Shown here: in pieces, positions 52,960 to 62,768 of the stretch
How positions within the stretch are numbered: the stretch's first letter is position 1
Layout: each line of letters opens with the position of its first letter
NCBI GenBank assembly: GCA_963545205.1
Contig: CAUUHW010000003.1
Span: 124,001 to 188,000, forward strand
DNA from: CAUTYU01 sp963545205
GTDB lineage: Bacteria; Desulfobacterota; Desulfovibrionia; Desulfovibrionales; Desulfomicrobiaceae
Length of the DNA stretch: 64,000 nt
Direction of reading: 5' to 3'
Position numbers and translations under genes: made by a program
Notes under the pieces: generated by a model
Database searches by the model: none
What the model saw: the letters and a program-made list of their open reading frames with translations, nothing else
What the model was told of the DNA's origin: nothing

Positions 52960-54294
52960 CTAGGACAGTTTTTCCCGTTTTTTGTATTCGCATACAAAGT
53001 TGCGGGCCTGCTCAACATTTTCGACCTTGCCGTTGATTTGGGCCTGCAAGAGCGCGTCTCTTATTATGCCAACGGATGGTCCGGGCTTGATGTCGGTCAA
53101 TTCCATAATCTGTTTGCCGTTTAAGAGTGGTTCAAGCAGATCTTCTTCAATGTCGGCACGGCTGAGCATTTTCATATTGTGGTTAAATTCCGTAAAGTTG
53201 CCGTTTCTGGCCTTGATATCAGCCCTGGCCATTTCAATCAGGCGGGGATAGTCGTTGAGGGCCTTGAAACGGCGAATGCCCTTGTCGTTGAGCATATACC
53301 GAAAGCGCATGTGGTGCCGGACAAGGTGGCAGAGCAAATCAACTTTTTCTTCCTCAAACTGGAGGCGGTGGGCAATCTTGCGTGTGATTTTGGCTCCAAC
53401 CTGCTGGTGCTGAATAAATGTGACGTCATTATTAAAATATTCCGCTGCGTAAAATTTGCCCACATTGTGAAACAGGCAGGCAAAAGTGCCGAACCAGTCG
53501 TAGGGCAGTTCTTCCGGGTAAAAACGCATGGTGTTCAAAGTCCGTGTCCAGGCGCTTTCCTGACCTTCTTCCGGTTTTTTGGGATTTTTGGGTTGCATGA
53601 TCCGGCTCAGGCAACTCAGTTCAGGAATGATTTTGTGCAGTATCATGGTCTGGAAGAGCAGATCCGCGAATTTCCACATATTTTCAGCTTCAACCTTACG
53701 CCATTCTTGCATAATCAGGCCAAAAGAGGCGTAGTCGCCAACCTTTCGTGCCGCGCGGATAATGGCCCAGAAGGTATTTGTTTCCAGTGGTAAATTGTAA
53801 TTGGCCGAAAGACGCAGGGCCTTTACGGCCCGCATGTAGTCCTGCTTGAGTGTTTCATCGGGAATACCAATCAGGGCAACATGACCTTTATCAAACGAAT
53901 CAAACCCGTCATTTTCATCAATCTGAGGCGGCATCAAAGGAGAGGCCATGGTCGGTGAATCCTGCCGGTATTTCAGAATTTCGCCCAGGCGCGGCGTAAA
54001 ACGGGAAATACAGGTCTCGGTATAAGCCGCCTCGTTTGTATTCATCGGATAGAAAAAATAGGTGATTCCGTCCTGTTCCAGTTCCGCGAAAATCTGGCTG
54101 CCTTCACGGGCTAAGGCGCCTGGAAAGATATGTAAAAGCAGATCCGGTTCCATATCAGTTGCCACATCAAGCTCAATACGCCCGCTTGTTTCCATGGCCT
54201 GCAGCTGCAGAGGCGGATTGATGACATAGGCTTCATAGCCGTTACGGGTGATGGTTTTGCAGGTATCAAATCCCTTGTTTATGTTTTCTATCAT
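52960..54294 (-). CDS. CCA-adding-enzyme-like HD protein with altered HD motif
   Basis: 444 residues. The central region (about residues 150-260) resembles the head/neck of class II tRNA nucleotidyltransferase/poly(A) polymerase (YMRAVKALRLSANYNL). A metal-dependent phosphohydrolase-like domain follows. The expected HD-x-GK reads HNVGK, so the metal-ligand Asp is replaced by Asn; later HQQVGAK and HLVRHHMRF are kept. No nucleotidyltransferase GGxVRD signature is evident at the N-terminus. Probably a repurposed family member, function unknown. It lies upstream of the antiporter and downstream of pyrC. Confidence 0.75.
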   Translation of the reverse strand: MIENINKGFDTCKTITRNGYEAYVINPPLQLQAMETSGRIELDVATDMEPDLLLHIFPGALAREGSQIFAELEQDGITYFFYPMNTNEAAYTETCISRFTPRLGEILKYRQDSPTMASPLMPPQIDENDGFDSFDKGHVALIGIPDETLKQDYMRAVKALRLSANYNLPLETNTFWAIIRAARKVGDYASFGLIMQEWRKVEAENMWKFADLLFQTMILHKIIPELSCLSRIMQPKNPKKPEEGQESAWTRTLNTMRFYPEELPYDWFGTFACLFHNVGKFYAAEYFNNDVTFIQHQQVGAKITRKIAHRLQFEEEKVDLLCHLVRHHMRFRYMLNDKGIRRFKALNDYPRLIEMARADIKARNGNFTEFNHNMKMLSRADIEEDLLEPLLNGKQIMELTDIKPGPSVGIIRDALLQAQINGKVENVEQARNFVCEYKKREKLS

Positions 54295-54333
54295 GCTTGC
54301 TCCTTGGTAGCAGACTTGAAATTGCGTGCCAGC

Positions 54334-55620
54334 TTATGGTTTCTGGCTGTTTCTGTCAAAGACAACGTGTCCGTTTATGATATGAATTTGAATGCGGCCC
54401 GGCAGATTCTGGCCAAGACAGGGCGTGTTTTTTCCTTTTGAGTACATATTTTCAGGGCTTACCAGCCAAGGCGAATCAGGAGCGTACAGGAAAAAGCTGG
54501 CCGGATTGCCCAGTCGCAAGGAGCTGCAGGGAAGAGAAAAAATGCCAGCCGGAGTTTCGCACCAGAGACGGTGCGCGTCAGCGAGGCTCAGATGTCCTTC
54601 CTGTACCAGCGACAAGGTCAGGCCCCAAGCGGTATCCAGGCCGGACAACCCATTGGCTGCTTCATCAAAAGGCAGTTCTTTTTCGTGTATGGCGTGCGGG
54701 GCGTGGTCAGTGACCAGAATATCAATGATACCTTCCCGTACAGCCTGGCGAATGGCTTCCACATCATTTTTCGTGCGCAAAGGGGGATTAACCTTGGCCA
54801 AGGTGTTATATTGCTGTACCAAGCTGTCGTCCCAGTGCAGGTAATGCGGACAGGTTTCTGCTGTGATTTTGACGCCCCGTTTTTTAGCCCAGGCAATCAG
54901 TTCCACGGACTGGGCGCAGCTGATATGGGCCAGATGAATGGGCAGGTCAAGGTATTCGGCCAGCAAGATGTCGCGGGCAACCTGCACGCTTTCTGCAACA
55001 ACCGGCGTTCCTTTCAGGCCCAAGTCACAGGAGACGCGGCCTTCGTTCATAATGCCGCCCTGGGTCAGGCCGGGGTCTTCACAGTGGTCAATAACCCGCA
55101 CGCCAAGGTCCGCGGCGTATTCTACGGCCCGGCGAAACAGATGGTTATCAGGTACTGGCTGGCCATCATTGGAAATGGCCTTGCAGCCCGCGGCAACCAG
55201 CTCACCAAGCGGAGCCAGCTCTTCGCCCCGCAGCCCTTTACTCAGCGCACCTATTGGGTACAGATGAGGGCCGTGAGGATAAAGAGTTCGGGCCTTGCTT
55301 TGTATATAGACGGTTGTTGCGGCACTGTCGTTGACCGGCCGGGTATTGGCCATGGCCATGACTGCGCCAAAACCGCCGCAAGCCGCTGCCTTCAGACCGC
55401 TTTTTATGTCTTCCTTGTATTCCTGTCCGGGATCGCGCAGGTGAACATGGGCGTCAATCATGGAAGGAAAGGCATGCAGCCCGTTGGCATCAATGGTCTG
55501 TTTGGCGTTGATGGCGGACTGCCCGGTTGGGAGCAGTTCACGGATACGCCCGTCTGCAACCAGAATGTCCCAGGCTTTTCCCTGCCACAGCGCACCGTGT
55601 ACAATCAGCTCAATGGACAT
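54334..55620 (-). CDS. pyrC: Dihydroorotase (class I type)
   Basis: 428 residues. Converts carbamoyl aspartate to dihydroorotate in pyrimidine synthesis. Metal ligands in DAHVHLRDPGQEYKEDI, GVRVIDHCEDP, HLAHIS and VTDHAPH. Its ATG overlaps the end of pyrB by 11 bases, giving a pyrBC unit. The C-terminal AHR-like IHIINGHVVFDR strand is typical. Confidence 0.95.
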   Translation of the reverse strand: MSIELIVHGALWQGKAWDILVADGRIRELLPTGQSAINAKQTIDANGLHAFPSMIDAHVHLRDPGQEYKEDIKSGLKAAACGGFGAVMAMANTRPVNDSAATTVYIQSKARTLYPHGPHLYPIGALSKGLRGEELAPLGELVAAGCKAISNDGQPVPDNHLFRRAVEYAADLGVRVIDHCEDPGLTQGGIMNEGRVSCDLGLKGTPVVAESVQVARDILLAEYLDLPIHLAHISCAQSVELIAWAKKRGVKITAETCPHYLHWDDSLVQQYNTLAKVNPPLRTKNDVEAIRQAVREGIIDILVTDHAPHAIHEKELPFDEAANGLSGLDTAWGLTLSLVQEGHLSLADAHRLWCETPAGIFSLPCSSLRLGNPASFFLYAPDSPWLVSPENMYSKGKNTPCLGQNLPGRIQIHIINGHVVFDRNSQKP

Positions 55621-56563
55621 GCGCTTCTCCTGATATGTTTTTTTCTCTTCCCAGTATTAAAAGATGCAAAACCGCCATACGCACGGACACGCCCGAAGAA
55701 ACCTGATCAAGAATCAGACTGGCTTTTGCGTCGGCCAGGCGCGGGGTGATTTCCACTCCACGGTTGATAGGACCGGGGTGCAAAATGCGCGCGTTGGGCG
55801 CGGCATGTTCAAGATGAGTGAGGTCAAGGCCGTAGCGTCTGGAATATTCGTCCAAGCTGGGAAGCAGCCCGGCGGCCTGGCGTTCCTGCTGCAGGCGCAG
55901 GCAGATGATGGCGTGCACGCCTTTGCAGGCGGTGCGCAGGTCGTGGAAGATTTCAACCGGCCAATGACCGGCTTCTCTAGGGAGCAAGGTGCGCGGAGCG
56001 CACAGCCTGATTTTGGCTCCCAGTGTGTGCAGCAGGCTGATGTTGGAACGGGCCACCCGGCTGTGGGTAATGTCACCCACAATAAGTACAGTTTTGTCCT
56101 CAAAGCTGTCCCACAAGGTTGAAAGTGTATAGCCGTCAAGCAGAGCCTGGGTCGGGTGCGCGTGCCAGCCGTCTCCGGCATTGACAATGCTGCAATCAAG
56201 ATGATGGGCCAGAAATTCGGCCGCGCCGCTGCGACTGTCGCGGATAACAATGGCGTCAGGGTGCATGGCCTGCAGGGTCAGTCCGGTATCTTTCAGACTT
56301 TCGCCCTTTTGCAGGCTGCTGCCTGATTTGGCCAGAGCGAATGTATCCGCTCCCAGGCGTTTTCCCGCAACATCAAAAGAGGTTTTAGTGCGGGTCGAAG
56401 GTTCGGCAAAAAACAGGACAATGCTTTTGCCCTTGAGCAGGGGGACCTTTTTGACCGGCCGCCTGTTTATTTCGTCAAAGTGGCGGGCGGTAGCAAAAAT
56501 CGTGAGAATATCCTGGGTGCAAAGCTGGTCGATACACAGAAGATGTTGGTGAGTCCATTGCAT
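55610..56563 (-). CDS. pyrB: Aspartate carbamoyltransferase catalytic subunit
   Basis: 317 residues from ATG 56563; the frame is open upstream, but the protein family begins near this Met. Carbamoyl phosphate site FFAEPSTRTKTSFD and the HPTQALLDG motif, GDITHSRVARSN, and C-terminal HPGPINRGVEI. Commits aspartate to pyrimidine synthesis. It precedes pyrC with overlap. No pyrI regulatory subunit gene is adjacent, so the pyrBC form is expected. Confidence 0.95.
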   Translation of the reverse strand: MQWTHQHLLCIDQLCTQDILTIFATARHFDEINRRPVKKVPLLKGKSIVLFFAEPSTRTKTSFDVAGKRLGADTFALAKSGSSLQKGESLKDTGLTLQAMHPDAIVIRDSRSGAAEFLAHHLDCSIVNAGDGWHAHPTQALLDGYTLSTLWDSFEDKTVLIVGDITHSRVARSNISLLHTLGAKIRLCAPRTLLPREAGHWPVEIFHDLRTACKGVHAIICLRLQQERQAAGLLPSLDEYSRRYGLDLTHLEHAAPNARILHPGPINRGVEITPRLADAKASLILDQVSSGVSVRMAVLHLLILGREKNISGEAHVH

Positions 56564-56764
56564 GATGTGATTCCGGATATATCCTGATTGCAAAACATGT
56601 TTTTCGTTTTTGCGGTCAATCAAAAAGACGCCGAACGCGCATCTAACTATATAAAAAGATATGGAAGCGCAGGCAAGTGTATTTTTGGGTTTTGCCGGAG
56701 CAGCTGACAGGGTTGGTGATGCCGACCGCTACAACGTGCCGGAGTACCTTTGAATAGGCGCCAA

Positions 56765-56795
56765 AACAAAAGGGAGACAAAGTCTCCCTTTTGTT
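56765..56795. terminator. Bidirectional terminator between the metzincin and pyrB regions
   Basis: Perfect 14-bp stem with AAA loop (AACAAAAGGGAGAC with its complement), bordered by A-rich and T-rich sides, 25 bases after the protease stop. Confidence 0.85.
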
Positions 56796-56819
56796 TTCAG
56801 TTGTTAACAGCTCCAGTCG

Positions 56820-58982
56820 TTAGCCGAGTTCAATGGTTGTTCCAATCAGAGTAGCTTCAAGGGTACCTGATTGGCCTGTAAAGACAAGATGTCCTGAGCT
56901 GTTCAGGGCCATGGTGCCATTGTAGTCATCAAAACTCAGCATACCGGCCTTGCCGTTTACTGTCAGGTTGGCCAGAGTTCCGTTATCGTCTTTTACTGTC
57001 AGGCGTGTTCCGTGCTGTTCCAGTGTGTAGTGAGCGCTGGTACCCGGCAGTTTCAGTTCATCGCCGATTTCCAACTTCAGTCCCTCAACCTTTGTGCCGG
57101 CTTGCAATTTGATTTTTTCCTGTCCGGACGTGGTAAACAGTTTGGCATAAAAACCGAGTTCCAGGTTCTGGTCTGAGCCGTCCAGGAAGACTTTGACCGG
57201 TTGGGGCTGGGAAGCAAGGGGGAGCGCACTTGTTAGTGTTGTGTCCCAGGCCGCGCCGATTTTCGCGCAAGTGATTTCGCCTTTGGCCTCACAGTCTCCG
57301 AGCATAATTTTTGCCCCATTGAGACTCAGATGAGCGGAACCATCGGCAAAAACAAGACGACTGGCGTTTCCGCTTAATCCGCGCAGATATGCGCCTTGGC
57401 CGTTTTCGTTTTGCACCAGCAGACTGTTGCCTTTTGGTGTGAAGACATAGTCGTTCAGGTTGCCGGTAAACTCGACCCTGTCAGCTGCTTTGGGGGTAAA
57501 AGTCACGCTCGCGCTGTCGCCTAGGCGAATCACATTGGGGGCGTTGCTGCTTCCCCGAAACAGGCGGACATTAAAATCAACCTGTATCTGCTGGCCGGTA
57601 ACGAGAAACGCCTTGTTGGTAACAGTAGGAAACTGCGGCTGCGGTTCTGGAGTTGGTTCTGGTTGCGGTATTGAAGCAGCCCAGTGTTTTGTTATGTCGT
57701 CAAACTTGAGATGTTCCACGCTGTACAGCCTGTCTGTTCCATCCGGTCCGGTGACAGTCCAGTTTCCCTCACTACTTCCTTTCTTACAGGTATAGGTCGA
57801 TGACAGGCCGGAAAATACAGCGGTATCGTTGCCTTTTCCGCCATAAATTTCGTCGTTTCCCTTCCCGCCGGTGAGCATATTATCAAGGTCGTTGCCATAG
57901 ATTGTATCATTGTATTTCGTGCCAACCGCGTTTTCGATTTTTGTGTTGTAGGCTATGGCTACGTTGTTTTCAGCCGGGTCAGGAGTGAAGGAGGGGTTAT
58001 TCTCAGCGGTTTCCCTGTAACGCAGCCCAATGGAGCTGAAATGCCCCTCGCGCAGGTCAATGATGGCTTGGTATTGCTGATTGCTGGCGTCAATGGTGTC
58101 TGTTCCTCCACCATCCCAGATTGTTTTGATAAAGGGTTTATCAGCATCGAATGTATAGGTATCATTGCCACTACGGGTATTGGTGTTGGCTCCATACAGA
58201 TACTGGATAGCAGCAATATCGTACAGCATGGGAGTACTTGTGGGAAGTTCTGTCCATACCCAGCTGTCAGATTTTTCCTCCACGAGGTAGGGCATTGCCG
58301 GATGTTTGGTATAGGACATGATGGAGTACTGATAGGAGTCTTTCTCTGCGGGCGCTATAACAATCGCACCATTTTCCGGATCCTTGTCAAAGGGATGTTT
58401 TAATCCCAGTCCGTGACCGATTTCATGCATCAGGGTATGAAAAGCGTCGCTGCCTTTTTCCCAGGCAGGATTGCTGGAATTTTCGTCATTGATCCAGATA
58501 TCAGCGGATTCAGGAGCAATAACATAGTTTGTTACTGTAGTTCCTGAATAGTTCCAGCTTGAAACAAAGGGAATTCTGGTGTAACCCGCTGTACCTTCTT
58601 CCATTTTTGTAAAGCTGAAACGCAGGTCGCCAACCTCGTGAGAGTTTTCATTCACTTCCTGAAAAGTGATATTGGCAATGTCCGACCACGCTTCCAAGGC
58701 CAACCTGGCTGCTTGCATATGTGCGGATTCAAAAGGAATTTTATTTTTTATTGCTTCTGAATCAGGGTGTTTTTCAGCCCATACGGAGTTGTTTTTCGGA
58801 AAGCTGTAGGTCAGGGTTACTCCCTCGCCTATCTTGGAGCCCCATTTTGTTCCTGCGAGCAAAACGTCTATTTTCTTGTCCCCGGAAAATTGATAGTGGG
58901 CGGGATAACCATCTTTGAATTCCTGTGTCATGTGCCAGCTGGCCACAATAGGACCGCCGCCATCGGGTGTTGTTTTTGACAT
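56820..58982 (-). CDS. Serralysin-like RTX metalloprotease
   Basis: 720 residues, no Sec signal. Metzincin zinc site HEIGHGLGLKHP (His186, Glu187, His190, His196) and Met-turn SIMSYTKHP, then VPxLYDIAAIQYLYGAN-like segment typical of peptidase M10 serralysins. RTX calcium-binding repeats are few (YNDTIYGNDLDNMLTGGKGNDEIYGGKGNDT, given in part as YGGKGNDTAVFSG). About 290 residues of Pro-rich linker and beta-rich domain follow. Type I secretion is expected, but no secretion genes are nearby. The long non-RTX tail is unusual for serralysins, which normally end soon after the RTX block. Confidence 0.88.
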   Translation of the reverse strand: MSKTTPDGGGPIVASWHMTQEFKDGYPAHYQFSGDKKIDVLLAGTKWGSKIGEGVTLTYSFPKNNSVWAEKHPDSEAIKNKIPFESAHMQAARLALEAWSDIANITFQEVNENSHEVGDLRFSFTKMEEGTAGYTRIPFVSSWNYSGTTVTNYVIAPESADIWINDENSSNPAWEKGSDAFHTLMHEIGHGLGLKHPFDKDPENGAIVIAPAEKDSYQYSIMSYTKHPAMPYLVEEKSDSWVWTELPTSTPMLYDIAAIQYLYGANTNTRSGNDTYTFDADKPFIKTIWDGGGTDTIDASNQQYQAIIDLREGHFSSIGLRYRETAENNPSFTPDPAENNVAIAYNTKIENAVGTKYNDTIYGNDLDNMLTGGKGNDEIYGGKGNDTAVFSGLSSTYTCKKGSSEGNWTVTGPDGTDRLYSVEHLKFDDITKHWAASIPQPEPTPEPQPQFPTVTNKAFLVTGQQIQVDFNVRLFRGSSNAPNVIRLGDSASVTFTPKAADRVEFTGNLNDYVFTPKGNSLLVQNENGQGAYLRGLSGNASRLVFADGSAHLSLNGAKIMLGDCEAKGEITCAKIGAAWDTTLTSALPLASQPQPVKVFLDGSDQNLELGFYAKLFTTSGQEKIKLQAGTKVEGLKLEIGDELKLPGTSAHYTLEQHGTRLTVKDDNGTLANLTVNGKAGMLSFDDYNGTMALNSSGHLVFTGQSGTLEATLIGTTIELG

Positions 58983-59071
58983 GGTCTGCCTCCTGGTTGA
59001 TTAACGATTGCCGCCATCATAGTCTTTTCTGGTCAGATGTAAAGTTTGTCATGTCAGTTTGGGCCAGCCTG

Positions 59072-60430
59072 TTAGAATTTGTAGCTCAGGCTGAGTGAAG
59101 CAATATGGGACATACCGTTATGAAAGCGGGAGTTGAACACGCCCTCGCGCGGTCTGGCTCTGACATTGCGTTTTTCAACAATCAGGTAGGTGTAGCCCGC
59201 ATCAAGGCTCCAGTTGTTCTTATGGTAGCCAAGACCAAGGCCAATCAGATGGCGGTTGTTGGCTGGAATAATGTAGTCAACATACTGGTCGGTTACAGGC
59301 GACTGGTCAAAAACATAGCTGGCCTGAAGAGCAAGTGTCTCAGACAGGGAGTATTCTGCACCGGACTGAAAGCGCCAAGTGTCTTTCCAGTTTTTTATCG
59401 CCTTTTGTCTGCCAAGCAGGGAGTCAAATTCAAAAGTTAATTCTTTGTACGCGCTCCAGCGGGTCAGAACCGTATCAAATTCGAGGCTTAATCTGTCGGT
59501 TGGAAAAACTGTCAGGCCAGCAGAAAACAGTTCCGGTATAGGCGCTGTTCCTTTTACGTCACAGTTGGTCAATACCGAGCGGACAGCCCCTGCGGCCGGC
59601 GCGGGAAGTCCTGACAGATACCCCTGTGCCTGTTGAAGGCTCATACTGGCCTTGCCATTGACGGTCATGCTGACCTTGGTGCGGTAGCTCAATCCCAGGG
59701 CCATCCAGTCAACGGGTTTGTAACGCAGGGCGATATTCCCGCCGTATCCTATGGTGTCGCCGTGAATGTTTATTTTTGCGTCCCGACTTGTATTTTTCGG
59801 GTTATTCAGATCCTTGGGAGCAAAAGCCGCGGTTTTGGGATTGGCCGCGAGCAATGTACCGCAATCGACTGTTTTTTCATGCTTAAAATCCAGCCAGGAA
59901 AGTTCAGCGCCGACTGCCAGGGAAAGTTTGTCGCCAAGGCGAACGGCCAGGTTGGGGTTCACACCAGCTTGCTTGATACCTGTATAAGTGTTGCTATATC
60001 TTCCCCACCATTTTTTGTCTTTATATTCTGTTCCAAGGCCGGCGCGGGAAAAAACACCCAACCCGAACCAGTACCGGTCTGAGAGCTGTCTGGTCAGGTA
60101 CAGGTGCGGAATCGTCCAGACATTGAACTTGCCGTCAAATGTGCCTTTTTGTCCGGTGTATGGATTGGTTACGGTAATGTCCGTGTTCGGAACAACAACG
60201 CTCAGGCCAACCATTGCCTGCGTGCCTTCAAGTTGCACAATGCCGGCGGGATTAAAAGCCACAGCGGACGGATCGTCCGCGCGTCCAACCAGCGTTCCAC
60301 CAAGGGCGTTTCCTCTGGCACTCCATTCATAGATACCATATCCAGCAGCCGGGCTGTTGTTGGGCTGCGCCAATATACCGCTCATGACAAGGCTGAAAAT
60401 AAAAAGAACCAGTAATCTGTGATAACGCAT
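59072..60430 (-). CDS. FadL/OmpP1-family outer membrane porin
   Basis: 452 residues from ATG 60430, which is preceded by GGAGGAAAA. Signal peptide (LLVLFIFSLVMSGILA), then the FadL hatch region GNALGGTLVGRADDPSAVAFNPAG, many amphipathic beta strands and a C-terminal aromatic (LSYKF). The family transports long-chain fatty acids, aromatics or other hydrophobic compounds across the outer membrane. Monocistronic between unrelated genes. Confidence 0.92.
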   Translation of the reverse strand: MRYHRLLVLFIFSLVMSGILAQPNNSPAAGYGIYEWSARGNALGGTLVGRADDPSAVAFNPAGIVQLEGTQAMVGLSVVVPNTDITVTNPYTGQKGTFDGKFNVWTIPHLYLTRQLSDRYWFGLGVFSRAGLGTEYKDKKWWGRYSNTYTGIKQAGVNPNLAVRLGDKLSLAVGAELSWLDFKHEKTVDCGTLLAANPKTAAFAPKDLNNPKNTSRDAKINIHGDTIGYGGNIALRYKPVDWMALGLSYRTKVSMTVNGKASMSLQQAQGYLSGLPAPAAGAVRSVLTNCDVKGTAPIPELFSAGLTVFPTDRLSLEFDTVLTRWSAYKELTFEFDSLLGRQKAIKNWKDTWRFQSGAEYSLSETLALQASYVFDQSPVTDQYVDYIIPANNRHLIGLGLGYHKNNWSLDAGYTYLIVEKRNVRARPREGVFNSRFHNGMSHIASLSLSYKF

Positions 60431-60650
60431 TTTTCCTCCATATGTGTTGCAACGCTTCTGCAAAAAACAGAAGGCGCTCATGGCTGTTTTGAAAAAAAAA
60501 AGCAAGTGGAGCTGAAAAGGGAGCAGATTCAGATGGTTAAGGCAGGGTGTAAAAAAATCTTGTTCTGACAAGGAGTTGGTTGTTTTGGCAAGCAATGGCG
60601 GCGGACGGTCCGGCCGGGAGACGGCGCTGAAAAAGTTGGGGCCCCAAAAA

Positions 60651-61292
60651 TCAGTTTTCGTCTGCAGTCTGGTGTTGTGCCATTTCTTTCCGGTGCAGAT
60701 ACAATTGTTTTATCATGCGGGATTGCTTGAGAATGACTTGCTCTAGAATACCTTGCCGGCTTTCCAGATTGGCAATTTTTTCATGCAGAGAGCTGAGTTC
60801 TTCCTGTGTGGGCGCTGTGTTTCGGGCTTCCAGCGCCTTGTTTTTATTCCACAGGGAAATAAGGGCTTTTTTGACATTTTGATACCCAAAGCGCAGGTGT
60901 CGGATTTCTTTTTCCTGGCTTTCCTTGCGGTTCAGGATCTCGCACAGATGTTCCAACGCCCTGGCCTGACTTTCAAAAAGCTGGGAAAAATCCGCGGGAG
61001 CAATGGGGTCTTCGTGCGGTTTTTTTTCAAGAGAAAGCGGCGATGGAATCTGCGGGTTTTGAGAAAAACGTTTGGACAACCCGGCTGTTATCTCGTCACA
61101 TGAAGAATTCTGTTTAAGCTGCGCGGCAATATACTGAAAAACATCAATGGCTTCCGGGCGGTAGCGTCTTTTTCTTCCTTCTCCGACATAGGGCAGATAT
61201 TGTTCAAAACGGTCGCGGTAGTAGCGGATATTACTTTCCGGCAGGTCAAGCTGTCTGGCTATTTCTTTGAGGGTCAGGAATTCTTCGGCCAT
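60651..61292 (-). CDS. MerR-type DNA-binding protein with coiled-coil C-terminus
   Basis: 213 residues. N-terminal MerR helix-turn-helix (LTLKEIARQLDLPESNIRYYRDRF followed by GRKRRYRPEAIDVFQYIA). A long charged region then contains heptad-like helices (about residues 95-205) in place of an effector domain with cysteines. Domain order suggests dimerisation through the coiled coil. Target unknown. A GTG 11 codons upstream is an alternative start. Confidence 0.82.
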   Translation of the reverse strand: MAEEFLTLKEIARQLDLPESNIRYYRDRFEQYLPYVGEGRKRRYRPEAIDVFQYIAAQLKQNSSCDEITAGLSKRFSQNPQIPSPLSLEKKPHEDPIAPADFSQLFESQARALEHLCEILNRKESQEKEIRHLRFGYQNVKKALISLWNKNKALEARNTAPTQEELSSLHEKIANLESRQGILEQVILKQSRMIKQLYLHRKEMAQHQTADEN

Positions 61293-61459
61293 ATCTTTTG
61301 TTGTACCAATTTTTTTGTAACACACTGGAGCGTTACCAGTATGTCAGGAGTTGACAAACTTTTTTTCCAGTGGAATTTTCCATCGCAACGCACGCTGTTT
61401 CCAAAAGTAGCAAAAATCTACTGTTTCAGCAACACCTTTAACCTGTCAACTGAAAATCA

Positions 61460-62713
61460 TTGCAAACAATTCACAACCCAGACAGCCGTTTTTTTCGTGT
61501 TTCTCCTGCTCCGTTCTTTTCTGACGCGGTCGATGATTTGCTGCTCTCTCAGGGGGTGACGAGTGCTGCTGTCACGTTTTGGCCTTTTGCCAGACGTCTT
61601 GTTCACTCGCCGTTTGCTCTTGGCCGCAGTCTGGCCGCTTTTTTCGGCTATCTGTATATTCAGGATCCGTCTTCCATGCTCCCGCCTCTGGCCCTGAACC
61701 CGCCGCAGGGCGCTGTTGTGCTTGATATGTGCGCCAGTCCGGGCGGAAAAACAGGTATTGCCAGCCAGCTTGTCGGGCCGTCCGGTCTGGTTGTGGCCAA
61801 CGAACCCAATCACTCCCGCAGGGCAACCTTGCAGGCTAATATCCTGCGCCAGAATCTGACCAATGTCGTTGTGAGCGGATACCCGGCTGAAAACATACCG
61901 CTTGAAGGTGAAAACTGGCCATTTATTTTACTTGACGCGCCGTGCAGCGGCTGGGGAACAGAAAAGAAACATCCGCTGGTGAAAAAATTATGGACACCGG
62001 AAAAGGTAACACCGCTTGTTCACCTGCAGCGTCAGCTGTTACAGAAAGCAGGCGAACTTCTGGCTCCCGGCGGGCGGCTTGTGTATTCGACCTGTACAAC
62101 CAATCTGTTGGAAAATGAAGAGCAGGTCGCTTGGGCTGTATCCCATTGCGGCCTTGAAGTGGAGTCGCTTTCACCTTTTTCCGGTTTTGTTTTTGATGAA
62201 CGTGCGCTTGCAGACGGCTTGCTGCTGGTTGACAGTGAGTGCTGTCAGGCGCAGGGATTTTTTATCGCCTGTTTGCGCAAGCCCGGTCTGCTTGCCCCCG
62301 CACGGGAAAAGACATGCGATCTGCCCGGAAAACTGGTTGAACTTGGCGGACTTCTTTCCTGTTTGCCGTCGGGGCTTGAAGCCGGAAAAGGTTTTGTGGT
62401 CAATGAAAACGTGTTTTTCGCGAGTGATAAGGCCCTTTCTTTGCTGGGCAGTTTGCGCTGGCAGGGATATTTGCTTGGCCGCTGCAAAAAGGATGTTTTT
62501 TCTCCGCAGGCACGGGCCCGCTGTCTGATTTCGGGGACACCCGGACAGGAAGCCCTGGTCTTTGAACAGCCGCATGTGCTTGAAAATATTTTGGCCGGAT
62601 CCAGTTTGTCCTGCACAGCGTCATCAGCTCATTTGCCTTTTTACTGGAAAAATCTGCCTCTTGGCTGGTTGCGTGTAAAAGGGCGGCGTTGTATCTGGAC
62701 AGGTCGGGCGTGA
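61460..62713 (+). CDS. RNA m5C methyltransferase (RsmB/RsmF/NOL1 family)
   Basis: 417 residues, TTG start. SAM site DMCASPGGKTGIASQLVG, the catalytic pair of cysteines in LLDAPCSGWGTEKKHP and VYSTCTTNLLENEEQVA, and a C-terminal PUA-like extension (about residues 300-417). Methylates cytosine C5 in rRNA or tRNA. The N-terminal NusB-like domain of RsmB is absent, so it is closer to RsmF. It is followed 55 bases later by the aldolase gene in the same orientation. Confidence 0.9.
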   Translation: MQTIHNPDSRFFRVSPAPFFSDAVDDLLLSQGVTSAAVTFWPFARRLVHSPFALGRSLAAFFGYLYIQDPSSMLPPLALNPPQGAVVLDMCASPGGKTGIASQLVGPSGLVVANEPNHSRRATLQANILRQNLTNVVVSGYPAENIPLEGENWPFILLDAPCSGWGTEKKHPLVKKLWTPEKVTPLVHLQRQLLQKAGELLAPGGRLVYSTCTTNLLENEEQVAWAVSHCGLEVESLSPFSGFVFDERALADGLLLVDSECCQAQGFFIACLRKPGLLAPAREKTCDLPGKLVELGGLLSCLPSGLEAGKGFVVNENVFFASDKALSLLGSLRWQGYLLGRCKKDVFSPQARARCLISGTPGQEALVFEQPHVLENILAGSSLSCTASSAHLPFYWKNLPLGWLRVKGRRCIWTGRA

Positions 62714-62768
62714 GAAAAAATCTGCCTGCTGCTGACGCAGGCAAAAAATATATCTAACAGGGGAGACT

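Noticed and set aside
54571..55749. 392-residue open frame on the plus strand
   Set aside because: It is antisense to pyrC, which has full dihydroorotase motifs; no protein features of its own.
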